Shown piece after piece: positions 42,209-48,754 of a stretch of DNA of 54,550 bases. Location: the NCBI GenBank assembly GCA_902496455.1, contig CABVAY010000011.1, positions 1 to 54,550 of the forward strand, written 5' to 3'. The DNA comes from an uncultured Collinsella sp. (GTDB lineage Bacteria; Actinomycetota; Coriobacteriia; Coriobacteriales; Coriobacteriaceae). Numbering within the stretch: position 1 is the stretch's first letter; every line of letters starts with the position of its first letter. The notes beneath the pieces are model-generated. The model saw only the letters and a program-made list of their open reading frames with translations, was not told the origin of the DNA and made no database searches. The position numbers and the translations under genes were made by a program.

Positions 42209-44554
42209 ATGGAAACGCTTGAACGCAACGAGTGGGCTGACGTTGCCCAACTAGTCGAGATCACGAGCGATGCTGTCATCATCTGCGAGCTCGACGGAAC
42301 CATTCTGCATGTGAATAATCGCTTACTTGGTTTGATGTGCGAGGAACGCACCGACGTCATCGGTGGAGATGTTAAAGACGTTCTGTACTCGTCCGCATTC
42401 GAACGTGCGACGGAACATCGTCTGCCATTTGAAACTGATGGCTCCGAGAACGAACTGATGCTCAAGCTGAGTGACGGCTCTTTTATCCCCGTCTTGGTTC
42501 GCGCGGGCTCCGTAACGCCTCCACGCATCTTTGGGCGCCGCGCACCACGTGTCCTAGTGGCGCTTCACAGTATCGAGGAACAGTATTCTCACGACCGTCA
42601 ACTTAAGCGTGCGTTATCGGAGCTTAGAGTTGCGAACAAGCGTCTCTCTGGCACTCTCTCGGTCATTATGAGCACTGTGGGCTCCGATGAGCTGCCCAGC
42701 CTACTTGATACCGTTTTGAACCAGCTTGTAGGAACGCTCGATGCTTCGGGTGCCGCTATCTATTTTTCTGAGAGCGGCGGTTTTAAACTTCGCGGTGTTT
42801 CCAAGGAGCTGTACGACAGCTACCTGCCTGAGTTTTTGCCGTATGGCGCTGGCATTCCGACGTATGTTCTTCGTGAGTCGCGTGCCTGTCGCTTGTCGAT
42901 TCAACAGGACCTTGAGGGTGATAAGGCCGCCTCCGGTATGTTCATGGACCTGGACAATCGTTCTAAGCACCTGTTGCGCATGCAGTATATGCCTCCGTAC
43001 CGCAGCGAGATCTGTCTTCCCGTTTTTTACGGTACGCAGATTCTTGGCGTGCTGGAAGTTGGTTGGAAACGCCCTCAGGCACCGCTCGCCTATGACGTTA
43101 ATGTGCTCGAGGTCATTTGCGATTACCTGTCTATCCAGCTGGTCGGCATGGCATCGAGCCTTCGCTCCCGTCGCACGGCCGAGCTTGGCCGCTCGCTCAA
43201 TGTCTTGCGTGATGAGTTGTTTACCTTTCTAGACGATTCCGCCGCGGCTACCCAGGCGGTATCGTCCGAGATCTGCAATATGCTTAACTGCCATTTTTGC
43301 CCTGTTGAGTATGACGCCAGTCTGGATTCCTACGTCATAGATTTTGAAGGTGGCAGTCGCGTTGCTTTGCCGGACGATCCCGAGAAGCTTTTCTTTTCCA
43401 CGACGGCGCCAGCGGCACGTCTGGGGGCTGGCCCTGATGGCTTTGAGGCATCTGTTTTGGGCGGTACGAGTGCCGAGGACCTTAAACACGTCCGTATAAC
43501 TCGCGTTGACGAATCGATGCCTATGGGAGGCTGGCTTAGGGCGCATGGTCTGCCTTGTCAAGGTCTCTACGTCGACTCCGGCATCGAGGCGGGGCGACCA
43601 CGCTCTAAGGGTGATGGCAAGCACAGTAACGACGCAATTGTTCCTGCTTCTGTTGCGAAGAGCCCGACGACGCGCGCGCTGCTGCTTCGTGATGGTAGCC
43701 AAGAGCCGATTGATGATCTTGAATATGACTACTTGGTGCACTTGGCGCATGACTTTGAACTGATCTACGAAGGCGAATCTCAAAAGCGCGAGGAGCGCCA
43801 TATCGCTCAGACCCTTCAGATCGGCATGAGAAATTCCCTGGGGGATGTTCCGGGTATCGCAACCGATTCGGTGTACCTGTCAGCCACGAACTCGGCGTTG
43901 GTCGGCGGCGATTTCTATACGCTCATCCGTCTTCCCGACGACTGCGCCGTCATGATTCTGGGTGATGTGTCTGGTAAAGGCATTGAGGCCGCATCGATGT
44001 CCGCGCTCGTCAAGACGGCCCTGACGGCATATGCGTGGGAGGGCGCTGGACCGGCCCGCATGGCACGCTCTCTTAACAGTATGCTCATGGGCTTTTCGAG
44101 GGTCGAGACGTTCGTGACGGCCTTTATCGCCAAGATTGACCTTAAAGCCGGACGCGCAACGTATTGTTCGGCGGGCCATCCTCCGACCATGGTCATTAGG
44201 CCAGAGTCGATGCCGCTGGGTGGCGGCGAGGCCCGTGGGGGAGAGGTCGAGCTGCTTGGATGCCAATCGGGCGTAATCGGTGCCTTTGAGAGCATGGTGT
44301 ACGAGACAGGCGTGTTTACGTTCGCTCCTGGCGACATGCTCTTCATGTATACGGACGGAACGATTGAGGCCCGCGACCGCACCGGAGCGTTCTTTGGTGA
44401 GCAGCGCCTTCGTGACCTTCTGCTCTCTGTCTCGGGTGAGGGCGTATCGGGAATCTGCGGCAAGGTCTTGGGCGAGCTTGACCGATTTACCGAATCGGCG
44501 CTGGACGATGACATTGCATTGGTGTCCCTTGAGTTTTTACGGGGTCGTTCATAG
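42209..44554 (+). CDS. SpoIIE/RsbU-type serine phosphatase with PAS and GAF domains
   Basis: This 781-residue PP2C-type phosphatase is of the partner-switching class, which dephosphorylates STAS anti-anti-sigma proteins. An N-terminal PAS-like domain (about 10-120) is followed by a GAF-like domain (about 135-310), a less conserved middle part, and a C-terminal SpoIIE phosphatase domain from about 540. Metal-binding aspartates are Asp568 (G-G-D-F-Y), Asp586 (G-D-V-S-G-K-G), Asp716 (Y-T-D-G-T) and Asp767 (D-D-D-I-A-L). No membrane segments are seen, so it senses a cytosolic signal. ATG at 42209 has GGTGGGG upstream. The next gene encodes its obvious target, a STAS protein fused to an anti-sigma kinase. 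Confidence 0.87.
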   Translation: METLERNEWADVAQLVEITSDAVIICELDGTILHVNNRLLGLMCEERTDVIGGDVKDVLYSSAFERATEHRLPFETDGSENELMLKLSDGSFIPVLVRAGSVTPPRIFGRRAPRVLVALHSIEEQYSHDRQLKRALSELRVANKRLSGTLSVIMSTVGSDELPSLLDTVLNQLVGTLDASGAAIYFSESGGFKLRGVSKELYDSYLPEFLPYGAGIPTYVLRESRACRLSIQQDLEGDKAASGMFMDLDNRSKHLLRMQYMPPYRSEICLPVFYGTQILGVLEVGWKRPQAPLAYDVNVLEVICDYLSIQLVGMASSLRSRRTAELGRSLNVLRDELFTFLDDSAAATQAVSSEICNMLNCHFCPVEYDASLDSYVIDFEGGSRVALPDDPEKLFFSTTAPAARLGAGPDGFEASVLGGTSAEDLKHVRITRVDESMPMGGWLRAHGLPCQGLYVDSGIEAGRPRSKGDGKHSNDAIVPASVAKSPTTRALLLRDGSQEPIDDLEYDYLVHLAHDFELIYEGESQKREERHIAQTLQIGMRNSLGDVPGIATDSVYLSATNSALVGGDFYTLIRLPDDCAVMILGDVSGKGIEAASMSALVKTALTAYAWEGAGPARMARSLNSMLMGFSRVETFVTAFIAKIDLKAGRATYCSAGHPPTMVIRPESMPLGGGEARGGEVELLGCQSGVIGAFESMVYETGVFTFAPGDMLFMYTDGTIEARDRTGAFFGEQRLRDLLLSVSGEGVSGICGKVLGELDRFTESALDDDIALVSLEFLRGRS

Positions 44555-44632
44555 ACGACGCTGGGCGGGCTGAATCCGTACGGTTGGGGAAACGAATGCA
44601 TCGAGTGGGCTTTTTTGGGGAACCATGGTCGT

Positions 44633-45379
44633 ATGAATGAGTGGAATGACATAGCGGTTTTGACGCCACCAGGCGATATCGACATCGCCACGGTGCCTGC
44701 GCTGCGTCGGCGGTTGGATGCTTTGGTTGACCGCGGCGTGCGTCGTGTCGTCATCAACTGTCAGGCTGTTGGCTTTATCGATTCGACGGGCTTGGCATTC
44801 CTGCTTACGCGCGCTCGTGAGCTCATGAGGCGAGAAGGCCTGCTTTCGCTCGTCAATGCATCAGGCGAAGTTGTTCGCTTTTTGGAGATTGCCCGTCTTG
44901 TCGATATCCTTCATGTCGCGGGTCCGGCACGGGAGTCTATTCCCGCCATTCCGGTGGGGGAGCTGCCTCGCTGGAGTAAGAGCGTCGAGGTCCGTCAGGG
45001 TATCGAGAATCTTTCATACTATCGACATCACATCGCCGAACTCCTTGAATCGCTTCCGTTGCGCCGCGACGAGCGCTACGATGTCGCATTGGCGTCGGGG
45101 GAGGCGCTGGGTAATGCCTATGACCATGCGGGCGGTATCGGGTGCGTTCTGACGGTTCAGGCCTATGGCGATCGCGTTGTGATTGAGGTGCTTGATCGAG
45201 GTGCCGGCTATGCTATCGATGAAACGAGCGAACCGGTTGCATCTGAGGAGCGCGGCCGTGGTATCAAGCTTATGCGCATGCTTGTCGATAAGGTGGAGGT
45301 TGCTCGTCGTACAGACGGCGTCGGCACGCGCGTGCAGATGGTGAAGCTGTTTAACGGAGCACTGGAATCGTGTGCCTAG
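44633..45379 (+). CDS. STAS anti-anti-sigma domain fused to RsbW-type kinase domain
   Basis: This 248-residue protein joins two partners that are normally separate. Residues 1-105 are a SpoIIAA-like STAS domain with the phosphorylatable Ser51 in F-I-D-S-T-G-L. Residues 120-248 are a SpoIIAB/RsbW-type GHKL kinase with N-box Glu157/Asn161/His165 (E-A-L-G-N-A-Y-D-H-A), G1 box D-R-G-A-G at 188-192, and G2 G-R-G-I-K-L-M at 208-214. The upstream SpoIIE-type phosphatase, 78 bp away, would reset Ser51. No sigma factor is encoded nearby. The start is ATG at 44633 with GGGGA upstream. Intramolecular phosphorylation between the halves is an inference. Confidence 0.85.
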   Translation: MNEWNDIAVLTPPGDIDIATVPALRRRLDALVDRGVRRVVINCQAVGFIDSTGLAFLLTRARELMRREGLLSLVNASGEVVRFLEIARLVDILHVAGPARESIPAIPVGELPRWSKSVEVRQGIENLSYYRHHIAELLESLPLRRDERYDVALASGEALGNAYDHAGGIGCVLTVQAYGDRVVIEVLDRGAGYAIDETSEPVASEERGRGIKLMRMLVDKVEVARRTDGVGTRVQMVKLFNGALESCA

Positions 45380-45424
45380 CCAATCGTTTTAGCGCGTTTA
45401 GCTACCAAGAACATGCGGCAGGCA

Positions 45425-45472
45425 ACTTTTTTGAAAAAAGTACTTGCGTCTTTAGGACAACTCGCGTAAATT
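45425..45472 (+). promoter_or_regulatory. promoter of the tRNA-Gly/Cys/Gly array
   Basis: The palindrome ACTTTTTTGAAAAAAGT (45425-45441) ends 2 nt before -35 TTGCGT (45444-45449). A 17-bp spacer leads to -10 TAAATT (45467-45472). It has the same organisation as the tRNA-Leu promoter, and the first tRNA begins 13 bp later. Confidence 0.75.
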
Positions 45473-45484
45473 AATAACCCGCAA

Positions 45485-45560
45485 GCGGACATGGCTCAGT
45501 TGGTAGAGCACAACCTTGCCAAGGTTGGGGTCGCGGGTTCGAGCCCCGTTGTCCGCTCCA
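45485..45560 (+). tRNA. tRNA-Gly (anticodon GCC), copy 1
   Basis: The acceptor GCGGACA/TGTCCGC is complete. The anticodon stem CAACC/GGTTG has loop TTGCCAA, giving GCC, and the T-arm contains GGTTCGAGCCCC. Discriminator T and an encoded CCA end it. The sequence is identical to the copies at 45711 and 47990. Confidence 0.96.
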
Positions 45561-45570
45561 TTGCATTTCC

Positions 45571-45593
45571 GGACCGTTTAGGCGGTCCTTTTT
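45571..45593 (+). terminator. hairpin terminator between tRNA-Gly and tRNA-Cys
   Basis: GGACCG at 45571-45576 pairs with CGGTCC at 45583-45588, followed by TTTTT. The tRNA-Cys gene starts 2 bp later with no visible promoter, so termination must be partial or the hairpin serves as a processing signal. Confidence 0.7.
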
Positions 45594-45594
45594 C

Positions 45595-45668
45595 GGCGAA
45601 GTGGCCAAGTGGTAAGGCAGAGGCCTGCAAAGCCTTTACCCCCGGTTCGAATCCGGGCTTCGCCTCCA
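45595..45668 (+). tRNA. tRNA-Cys (anticodon GCA)
   Basis: The acceptor GGCGAAG/CTTCGCC is complete. The anticodon stem AGGC/GCCT region has loop CTGCAAA, giving GCA. The T-arm is GGTTCGAATCC, and the gene ends with an encoded CCA. The gene lies between two identical tRNA-Gly genes. Confidence 0.95.
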
Positions 45669-45677
45669 GGCAACATC

Positions 45678-45704
45678 CGGGCGCTCCGGCGCCCGTTTTG
45701 TTTT
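45678..45704 (+). terminator. intrinsic terminator after tRNA-Cys
   Basis: CGGGCGC at 45678-45684 pairs with GCGCCCG at 45689-45695 around TCCG, followed by TTTTGTTTT. The second tRNA-Gly begins 7 bp downstream. Confidence 0.85.
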
Positions 45705-45710
45705 ACATAT

Positions 45711-45786
45711 GCGGACATGGCTCAGTTGGTAGAGCACAACCTTGCCAAGGTTGGGGTCGCGGGTTCGAGCCCCGTTGTCCGCTCCA
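45711..45786 (+). tRNA. tRNA-Gly (anticodon GCC), copy 2
   Basis: This is identical over all 76 bases to the copy at 45485, including the encoded CCA. It probably depends on read-through from the upstream tRNA promoter, as no separate promoter is visible in the 6-bp gap after the terminator T tract. Confidence 0.96.
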
Positions 45787-45794
45787 ACTATCTT

Positions 45795-45822
45795 ACGCGG
45801 TTCTAACGAACCGCGTTTTTTG
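45795..45822 (+). terminator. intrinsic terminator of the tRNA array
   Basis: ACGCGGTTC at 45795-45803 pairs perfectly with GAACCGCGT at 45808-45816 around TAAC and continues into a T6 run. It ends the Gly-Cys-Gly array. Confidence 0.93.
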
Positions 45823-45832
45823 TTGACGCTGC

Positions 45833-45936
45833 GCGAGCCCCGGGCACCCCATCTTGCCCCTCAATCGTCGGTCGCGTACATAAAGTACGCTTCCCTCCTT
45901 TTTCGCGGCAACCTGGGGCACCCGGAGCCCGCTCGC
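45833..45936. repeat. imperfect long inverted repeat
   Basis: Four short paired blocks (GCGAGC/GCTCGC, CCGGG/CCCGG, CCCCA/TGGGG, TTGCC/GGCAA) line up between 45833-45858 and 45907-45936. A GCGTAC/GTACGC hairpin at 45874-45890 lies inside. It resembles the foldback elements in scale but lacks their conserved loop motifs, so I do not group it with them. The rest of the 300-bp gap up to 46123 shows only a doubtful promoter (TTGTCG 46050, TATCAT 46075). Confidence 0.5.
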
Positions 45937-46123
45937 TGTCGTGGCCGGGAAAGTGGGTCTTCCGTTCTTTTCACTAATCGGTCGATTCGTCCCAGGAGGC
46001 TTGAACCCGAGAGGGGGGCGATCGTTTTGGGGCGTGGCTGTGGCGTTGTTTGTCGCGAATGTCCGCTTTGGGCGTATCATCGTGGGCATCTCGCATAACC
46101 TCGTTGCAAGGGAGATACGCCCC

Positions 46124-47857
46124 ATGGCTACAGAAAAGTCTTCTTCGCGCTCATGGATGTCCGATGCCGCGATCTATCAGATCTACCCGCGCTCGTTTAA
46201 GGATTCGACTGGTTCGGGTCTGGGCGATATCGCGGGCATTACCCAGCAGATGGACTATCTTGAGCGACTGGGTATCGAGGCCATCTGGCTGAGCCCGTTT
46301 TACCCATCGCCTCTTGTCGATGGCGGCTATGATGTGGCGGACTACTGCGATGTCGACCCGCGTCTCGGCTCGCTTGACGACTTCGATGACATGATCGCTG
46401 CGGCTCACGCGCGCGGCATCAAGGTCATCGTCGACATCGTGCCCAACCATTCATCCAACCAGCACCCCTGGTTCAAAGCCGCTCTTGCCGCCGGCCCCGG
46501 ATCGCCCGAGCGCGCCCGTTATATCTTCCGCGATGGTCGCGGCGAGCATGGCGAGCTGCCTCCCACCAATTGGAATGCCAACTTTGGCGGCCCCGCATGG
46601 ACGCGTGTTGCGGACGGTCAGTGGTATCTGCACATGTTTACGCCCGAGCAACCGGACTTTGACTGGTCATGCCCCGAGGTTCATGCGCTCTTTTGCGACG
46701 TCCTGGCGTTTTGGAGCGATCGAGGCGTCGACGGCTTTCGCATTGATGTGGCGCAGGGTCTCGCCAAGGATCTCGACCGCGATGACCTCGACCGGTGGCA
46801 TCTCGCCGAGGGCGATGACATGGTTGACGACGGCACCCATCCGCTGTGGGACCGCAATGAGGTCCACGAGATCTATCGCGAGTGGCGCCGCGTGTTCGAC
46901 CGCTATAATCCGCCGCGCAGTGCCGTTGCCGAGGCGTGGGTGCTGCCCGAGCGCCAGTATCTCTATGCGCGTCCCAGCGAGCTTGGCCAGACATTCAACT
47001 TTGAGTTTGCCAAGGCCACTTGGACCTATGATGACATGCACACTGCAATCGAGAAGGGCTTGAAGGCAGCCGTCGAATCCGATTCCGCCTCGACCTGGGT
47101 ACTCTCCAACCACGACGTGCCGCGCGTGGCGACACGCTATGCCCTGCCGCAAATCAAGGCGACGCGCTACCACCAGATTGCGCTCGACTGGCTCTTACGC
47201 GACGGGTTGTCTTATGACGAGGACCGTGAACTCGGCGAGCGCCGCGCGCGGGCGGCCCTTTTGCTTGAACTGGCGCTTCCGGGCTCGGCATACGTGTATC
47301 AGGGTGAGGAGCTCGGCCTTTTTGAGGTGGCTGATATCCCGTGGGCTGCACTCGAAGATCCTACTGCGACCAATACGCGCGGACCGAAGCGTGAGAAGGG
47401 GCGCGACGGCTGCCGTGTGCCCCTGCCGTGGGTGGCGGCGGACGATCCCGCGCAGGGCGGATCGTTTGGGTTTTCGCCGGCGGACGCCGATGCGGCGCCC
47501 CATCTGCCGCAACCTGCATGGTTTTCCGATTACGCTGCCGATAGGGAAGAAGCGGACCCGACATCGATGCTTGCGCTCTATCGTGACGCCCTCTGGCTTC
47601 GGCGCAAGCTGCGCTGTTGCGCCAACGATCTTGCGTGGCTCGATCTTGACGGGCGCACCGGTCTTGCGGATGGTGCCGAGGGCGCCGAGGGCGGCGTCAT
47701 CGCCTATCGCCGCGACAACGGCTGGGCGTGTGTGACGAACTTCGGCGCAGCACCCGTGGAGCTGCCGGCGGGCAGGGTCCTGCTCACCTCATCACCGCTT
47801 GCAGACGGCAGGCTCGCGCAGGACAGCTCTGCCTGGATCATGCTCGGTGAGATGTAG
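46124..47857 (+). CDS. GH13 alpha-glucosidase / oligo-1,6-glucosidase
   Basis: This 577-residue cytoplasmic GH13 enzyme is of the alpha-glucosidase group. The (beta/alpha)8 barrel has I-Y-Q-I-Y-P-R-S-F, the D-I-V-P-N-H-S strand, the nucleophile Asp208 (G-F-R-I-D-V-A), the acid/base Glu270 (V-A-E-A-W) and the transition-state His330-Asp331 (S-N-H-D). A short C-terminal beta domain follows. It likely hydrolyses short malto- or isomalto-oligosaccharides. There is no signal peptide. ATG at 46124 has AAGGGAG at 46108-46114. A 61-codon upstream extension of the frame has no support. The gene stands alone between tRNA clusters. Confidence 0.9.
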   Translation: MATEKSSSRSWMSDAAIYQIYPRSFKDSTGSGLGDIAGITQQMDYLERLGIEAIWLSPFYPSPLVDGGYDVADYCDVDPRLGSLDDFDDMIAAAHARGIKVIVDIVPNHSSNQHPWFKAALAAGPGSPERARYIFRDGRGEHGELPPTNWNANFGGPAWTRVADGQWYLHMFTPEQPDFDWSCPEVHALFCDVLAFWSDRGVDGFRIDVAQGLAKDLDRDDLDRWHLAEGDDMVDDGTHPLWDRNEVHEIYREWRRVFDRYNPPRSAVAEAWVLPERQYLYARPSELGQTFNFEFAKATWTYDDMHTAIEKGLKAAVESDSASTWVLSNHDVPRVATRYALPQIKATRYHQIALDWLLRDGLSYDEDRELGERRARAALLLELALPGSAYVYQGEELGLFEVADIPWAALEDPTATNTRGPKREKGRDGCRVPLPWVAADDPAQGGSFGFSPADADAAPHLPQPAWFSDYAADREEADPTSMLALYRDALWLRRKLRCCANDLAWLDLDGRTGLADGAEGAEGGVIAYRRDNGWACVTNFGAAPVELPAGRVLLTSSPLADGRLAQDSSAWIMLGEM

Positions 47858-47930
47858 GGGCATCTCGCTGCGAGCCTGCGTTTGTTCGCGCCTTTCGTGA
47901 CGACTGATGCCCTCGCGAGAGCGTCGCAAA

Positions 47931-47977
47931 ACTTTTCAAAAAAAGTTCTTGCATAGGATGCGGGCATCACGTAAGAT
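47931..47977 (+). promoter_or_regulatory. promoter of the tRNA-Gly/Val pair
   Basis: ACTTTTCAAAAAAAGT (47931-47946) ends 2 nt before -35 TTGCAT (47949-47954), with a 17-bp spacer and -10 TAAGAT (47972-47977). It is the third example of the tRNA promoter design in this window, here with a slightly degenerate palindrome. Confidence 0.72.
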
Positions 47978-47989
47978 TAATCCTCGTAA

Positions 47990-48065
47990 GCGGACATGGC
48001 TCAGTTGGTAGAGCACAACCTTGCCAAGGTTGGGGTCGCGGGTTCGAGCCCCGTTGTCCGCTCCA
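47990..48065 (+). tRNA. tRNA-Gly (anticodon GCC), copy 3
   Basis: This is identical to the copies at 45485 and 45711 over 76 bases including CCA. It is followed after 3 bp by tRNA-Val, so the two form one transcript. Confidence 0.96.
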
Positions 48066-48068
48066 TTT

Positions 48069-48143
48069 GGGCGTTTAGCTCAGGGGGAGAGCGCTTCCCT
48101 GACACGGAAGAGGTCAGAAGTTCAAATCTTCTAACGCCCACCA
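48069..48143 (+). tRNA. tRNA-Val (anticodon GAC)
   Basis: The acceptor GGGCGTT/AACGCCC is complete. The anticodon stem CTTCC/GGAAG has loop CTGACAC, giving GAC. The T-arm is AGAAG-TTCAAAT-CTTCT, with discriminator A and encoded CCA. Confidence 0.95.
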
Positions 48144-48151
48144 AATGTTCG

Positions 48152-48188
48152 CAGCTCAGAGGCTATGTCCTCTGAGCTGTTTTGTTTT
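48152..48188 (+). terminator. intrinsic terminator after tRNA-Val
   Basis: CAGCTCAGAGG at 48152-48162 pairs perfectly with CCTCTGAGCTG at 48169-48179, followed by TTTTGTTTT. It ends the tRNA-Gly/Val transcript. Confidence 0.93.
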
Positions 48189-48482
48189 GCTACCAAGCAC
48201 GCCGTCAAATATGCCAGCAAATATTGATCCAAGGTCCCCGTAGAGGTGCCGGCAGGTTGCATACGTCCTGGCCGACCGTGACCGCAACATGTTGGTCAAG
48301 CATAATCTTTTGGATTCTTTTGGCGTGAGCGGCTTGGTTTTGGTAGGATTTGTCAGCGGCTTGACTAAGGGGGTTTTATAACTGCCATGCAGGTAGCCGT
48401 GTTGGTAACGTTTTACCGACTTGCCAAGAACCCCTCATAATTAATGCGTCTGCAAAATGACTAATTGCTTTGACCTGCTGAA
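48189..48482. other. 294-bp gap without a recognisable gene
   Basis: No convincing reading frame is present. The one structure seen is a weak hairpin from AGGGGGTT (48368-48375) to AACCCCT (48429-48435). It encloses a GGTAA/TTACC palindrome (48404-48408 with 48413-48417). Its function is unknown. Confidence 0.4.
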
Positions 48483-48498
48483 ACACTATATGTTGTGT
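48483..48498. promoter_or_regulatory. NrdR box
   Basis: ACACTATATGTTGTGT matches the NrdR operator consensus (ACAC-WATATATW-GTGT) with one deviation. It lies immediately upstream of the likely nrdD -35 box. A second, degenerate half (ACAGGATATA) begins at 48517. NrdR is the dATP-sensing repressor of ribonucleotide reductase genes, and its own gene is not in the window. Confidence 0.85.
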
Positions 48499-48528
48499 TT
48501 GACCTAAAAAAAGAATACAGGATATAGA
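48499..48528 (+). promoter_or_regulatory. nrdD promoter
   Basis: TTGACC at 48499-48504 and TATAGA at 48523-48528, with an 18-bp A-rich spacer, make a good sigma-70-type promoter. It adjoins the NrdR box. Transcription would begin near 48535, leaving a leader of about 220 nt. Confidence 0.7.
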
Positions 48529-48552
48529 TGCCTCTTTGTCGTATGATAGATG

Positions 48553-48631
48553 GCGGACAGAGAACGAGGACCTTATTCGCCCCATTTGGATGGATCTTCG
48601 AGCCCCTTGATTGGCTGCGAGGATTGTCCGC
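48553..48631 (+). other. nrdD leader segment closed by a 7-bp stem
   Basis: GCGGACA (48553-48559) pairs with TGTCCGC (48625-48631). These are exactly the two halves of the tRNA-Gly acceptor stem found nearby, and TTCGAGCCCC (48597-48606) also matches the T-arm region of that tRNA. The segment is 79 nt long but lacks a D arm and anticodon arm. It is either a decayed tRNA-like remnant or a coincidence within a structured leader. Confidence 0.3.
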
Positions 48632-48754
48632 ATGAGGGCCTATGGTTTTCGAAAACACAGATTGCGCGACGGCGCCGCAAGACAGGGGCAAGCCCTGCCG
48701 GGCATCGTTTGGCTCTGAAGCGCAATACGATTTCGACGCGAAAGAGGCAAGAGG

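Noticed and set aside
45491..45826. An open frame of 111 codons across the tRNA array
   Set aside because: The region is fully explained by two tRNA-Gly genes, tRNA-Cys and their terminators.
45833..45936. Long imperfect inverted repeat as a sixth member of the foldback family
   Set aside because: The scale is similar, but neither TCCTCG nor CTGCGGAA is present and the arms contain several mismatches, so I list it separately.
48535..48754. Cobalamin or other known riboswitch in the nrdD leader
   Set aside because: The conserved B12-box sequence and other known riboswitch landmarks are missing, and class III reductase does not use cobalamin.
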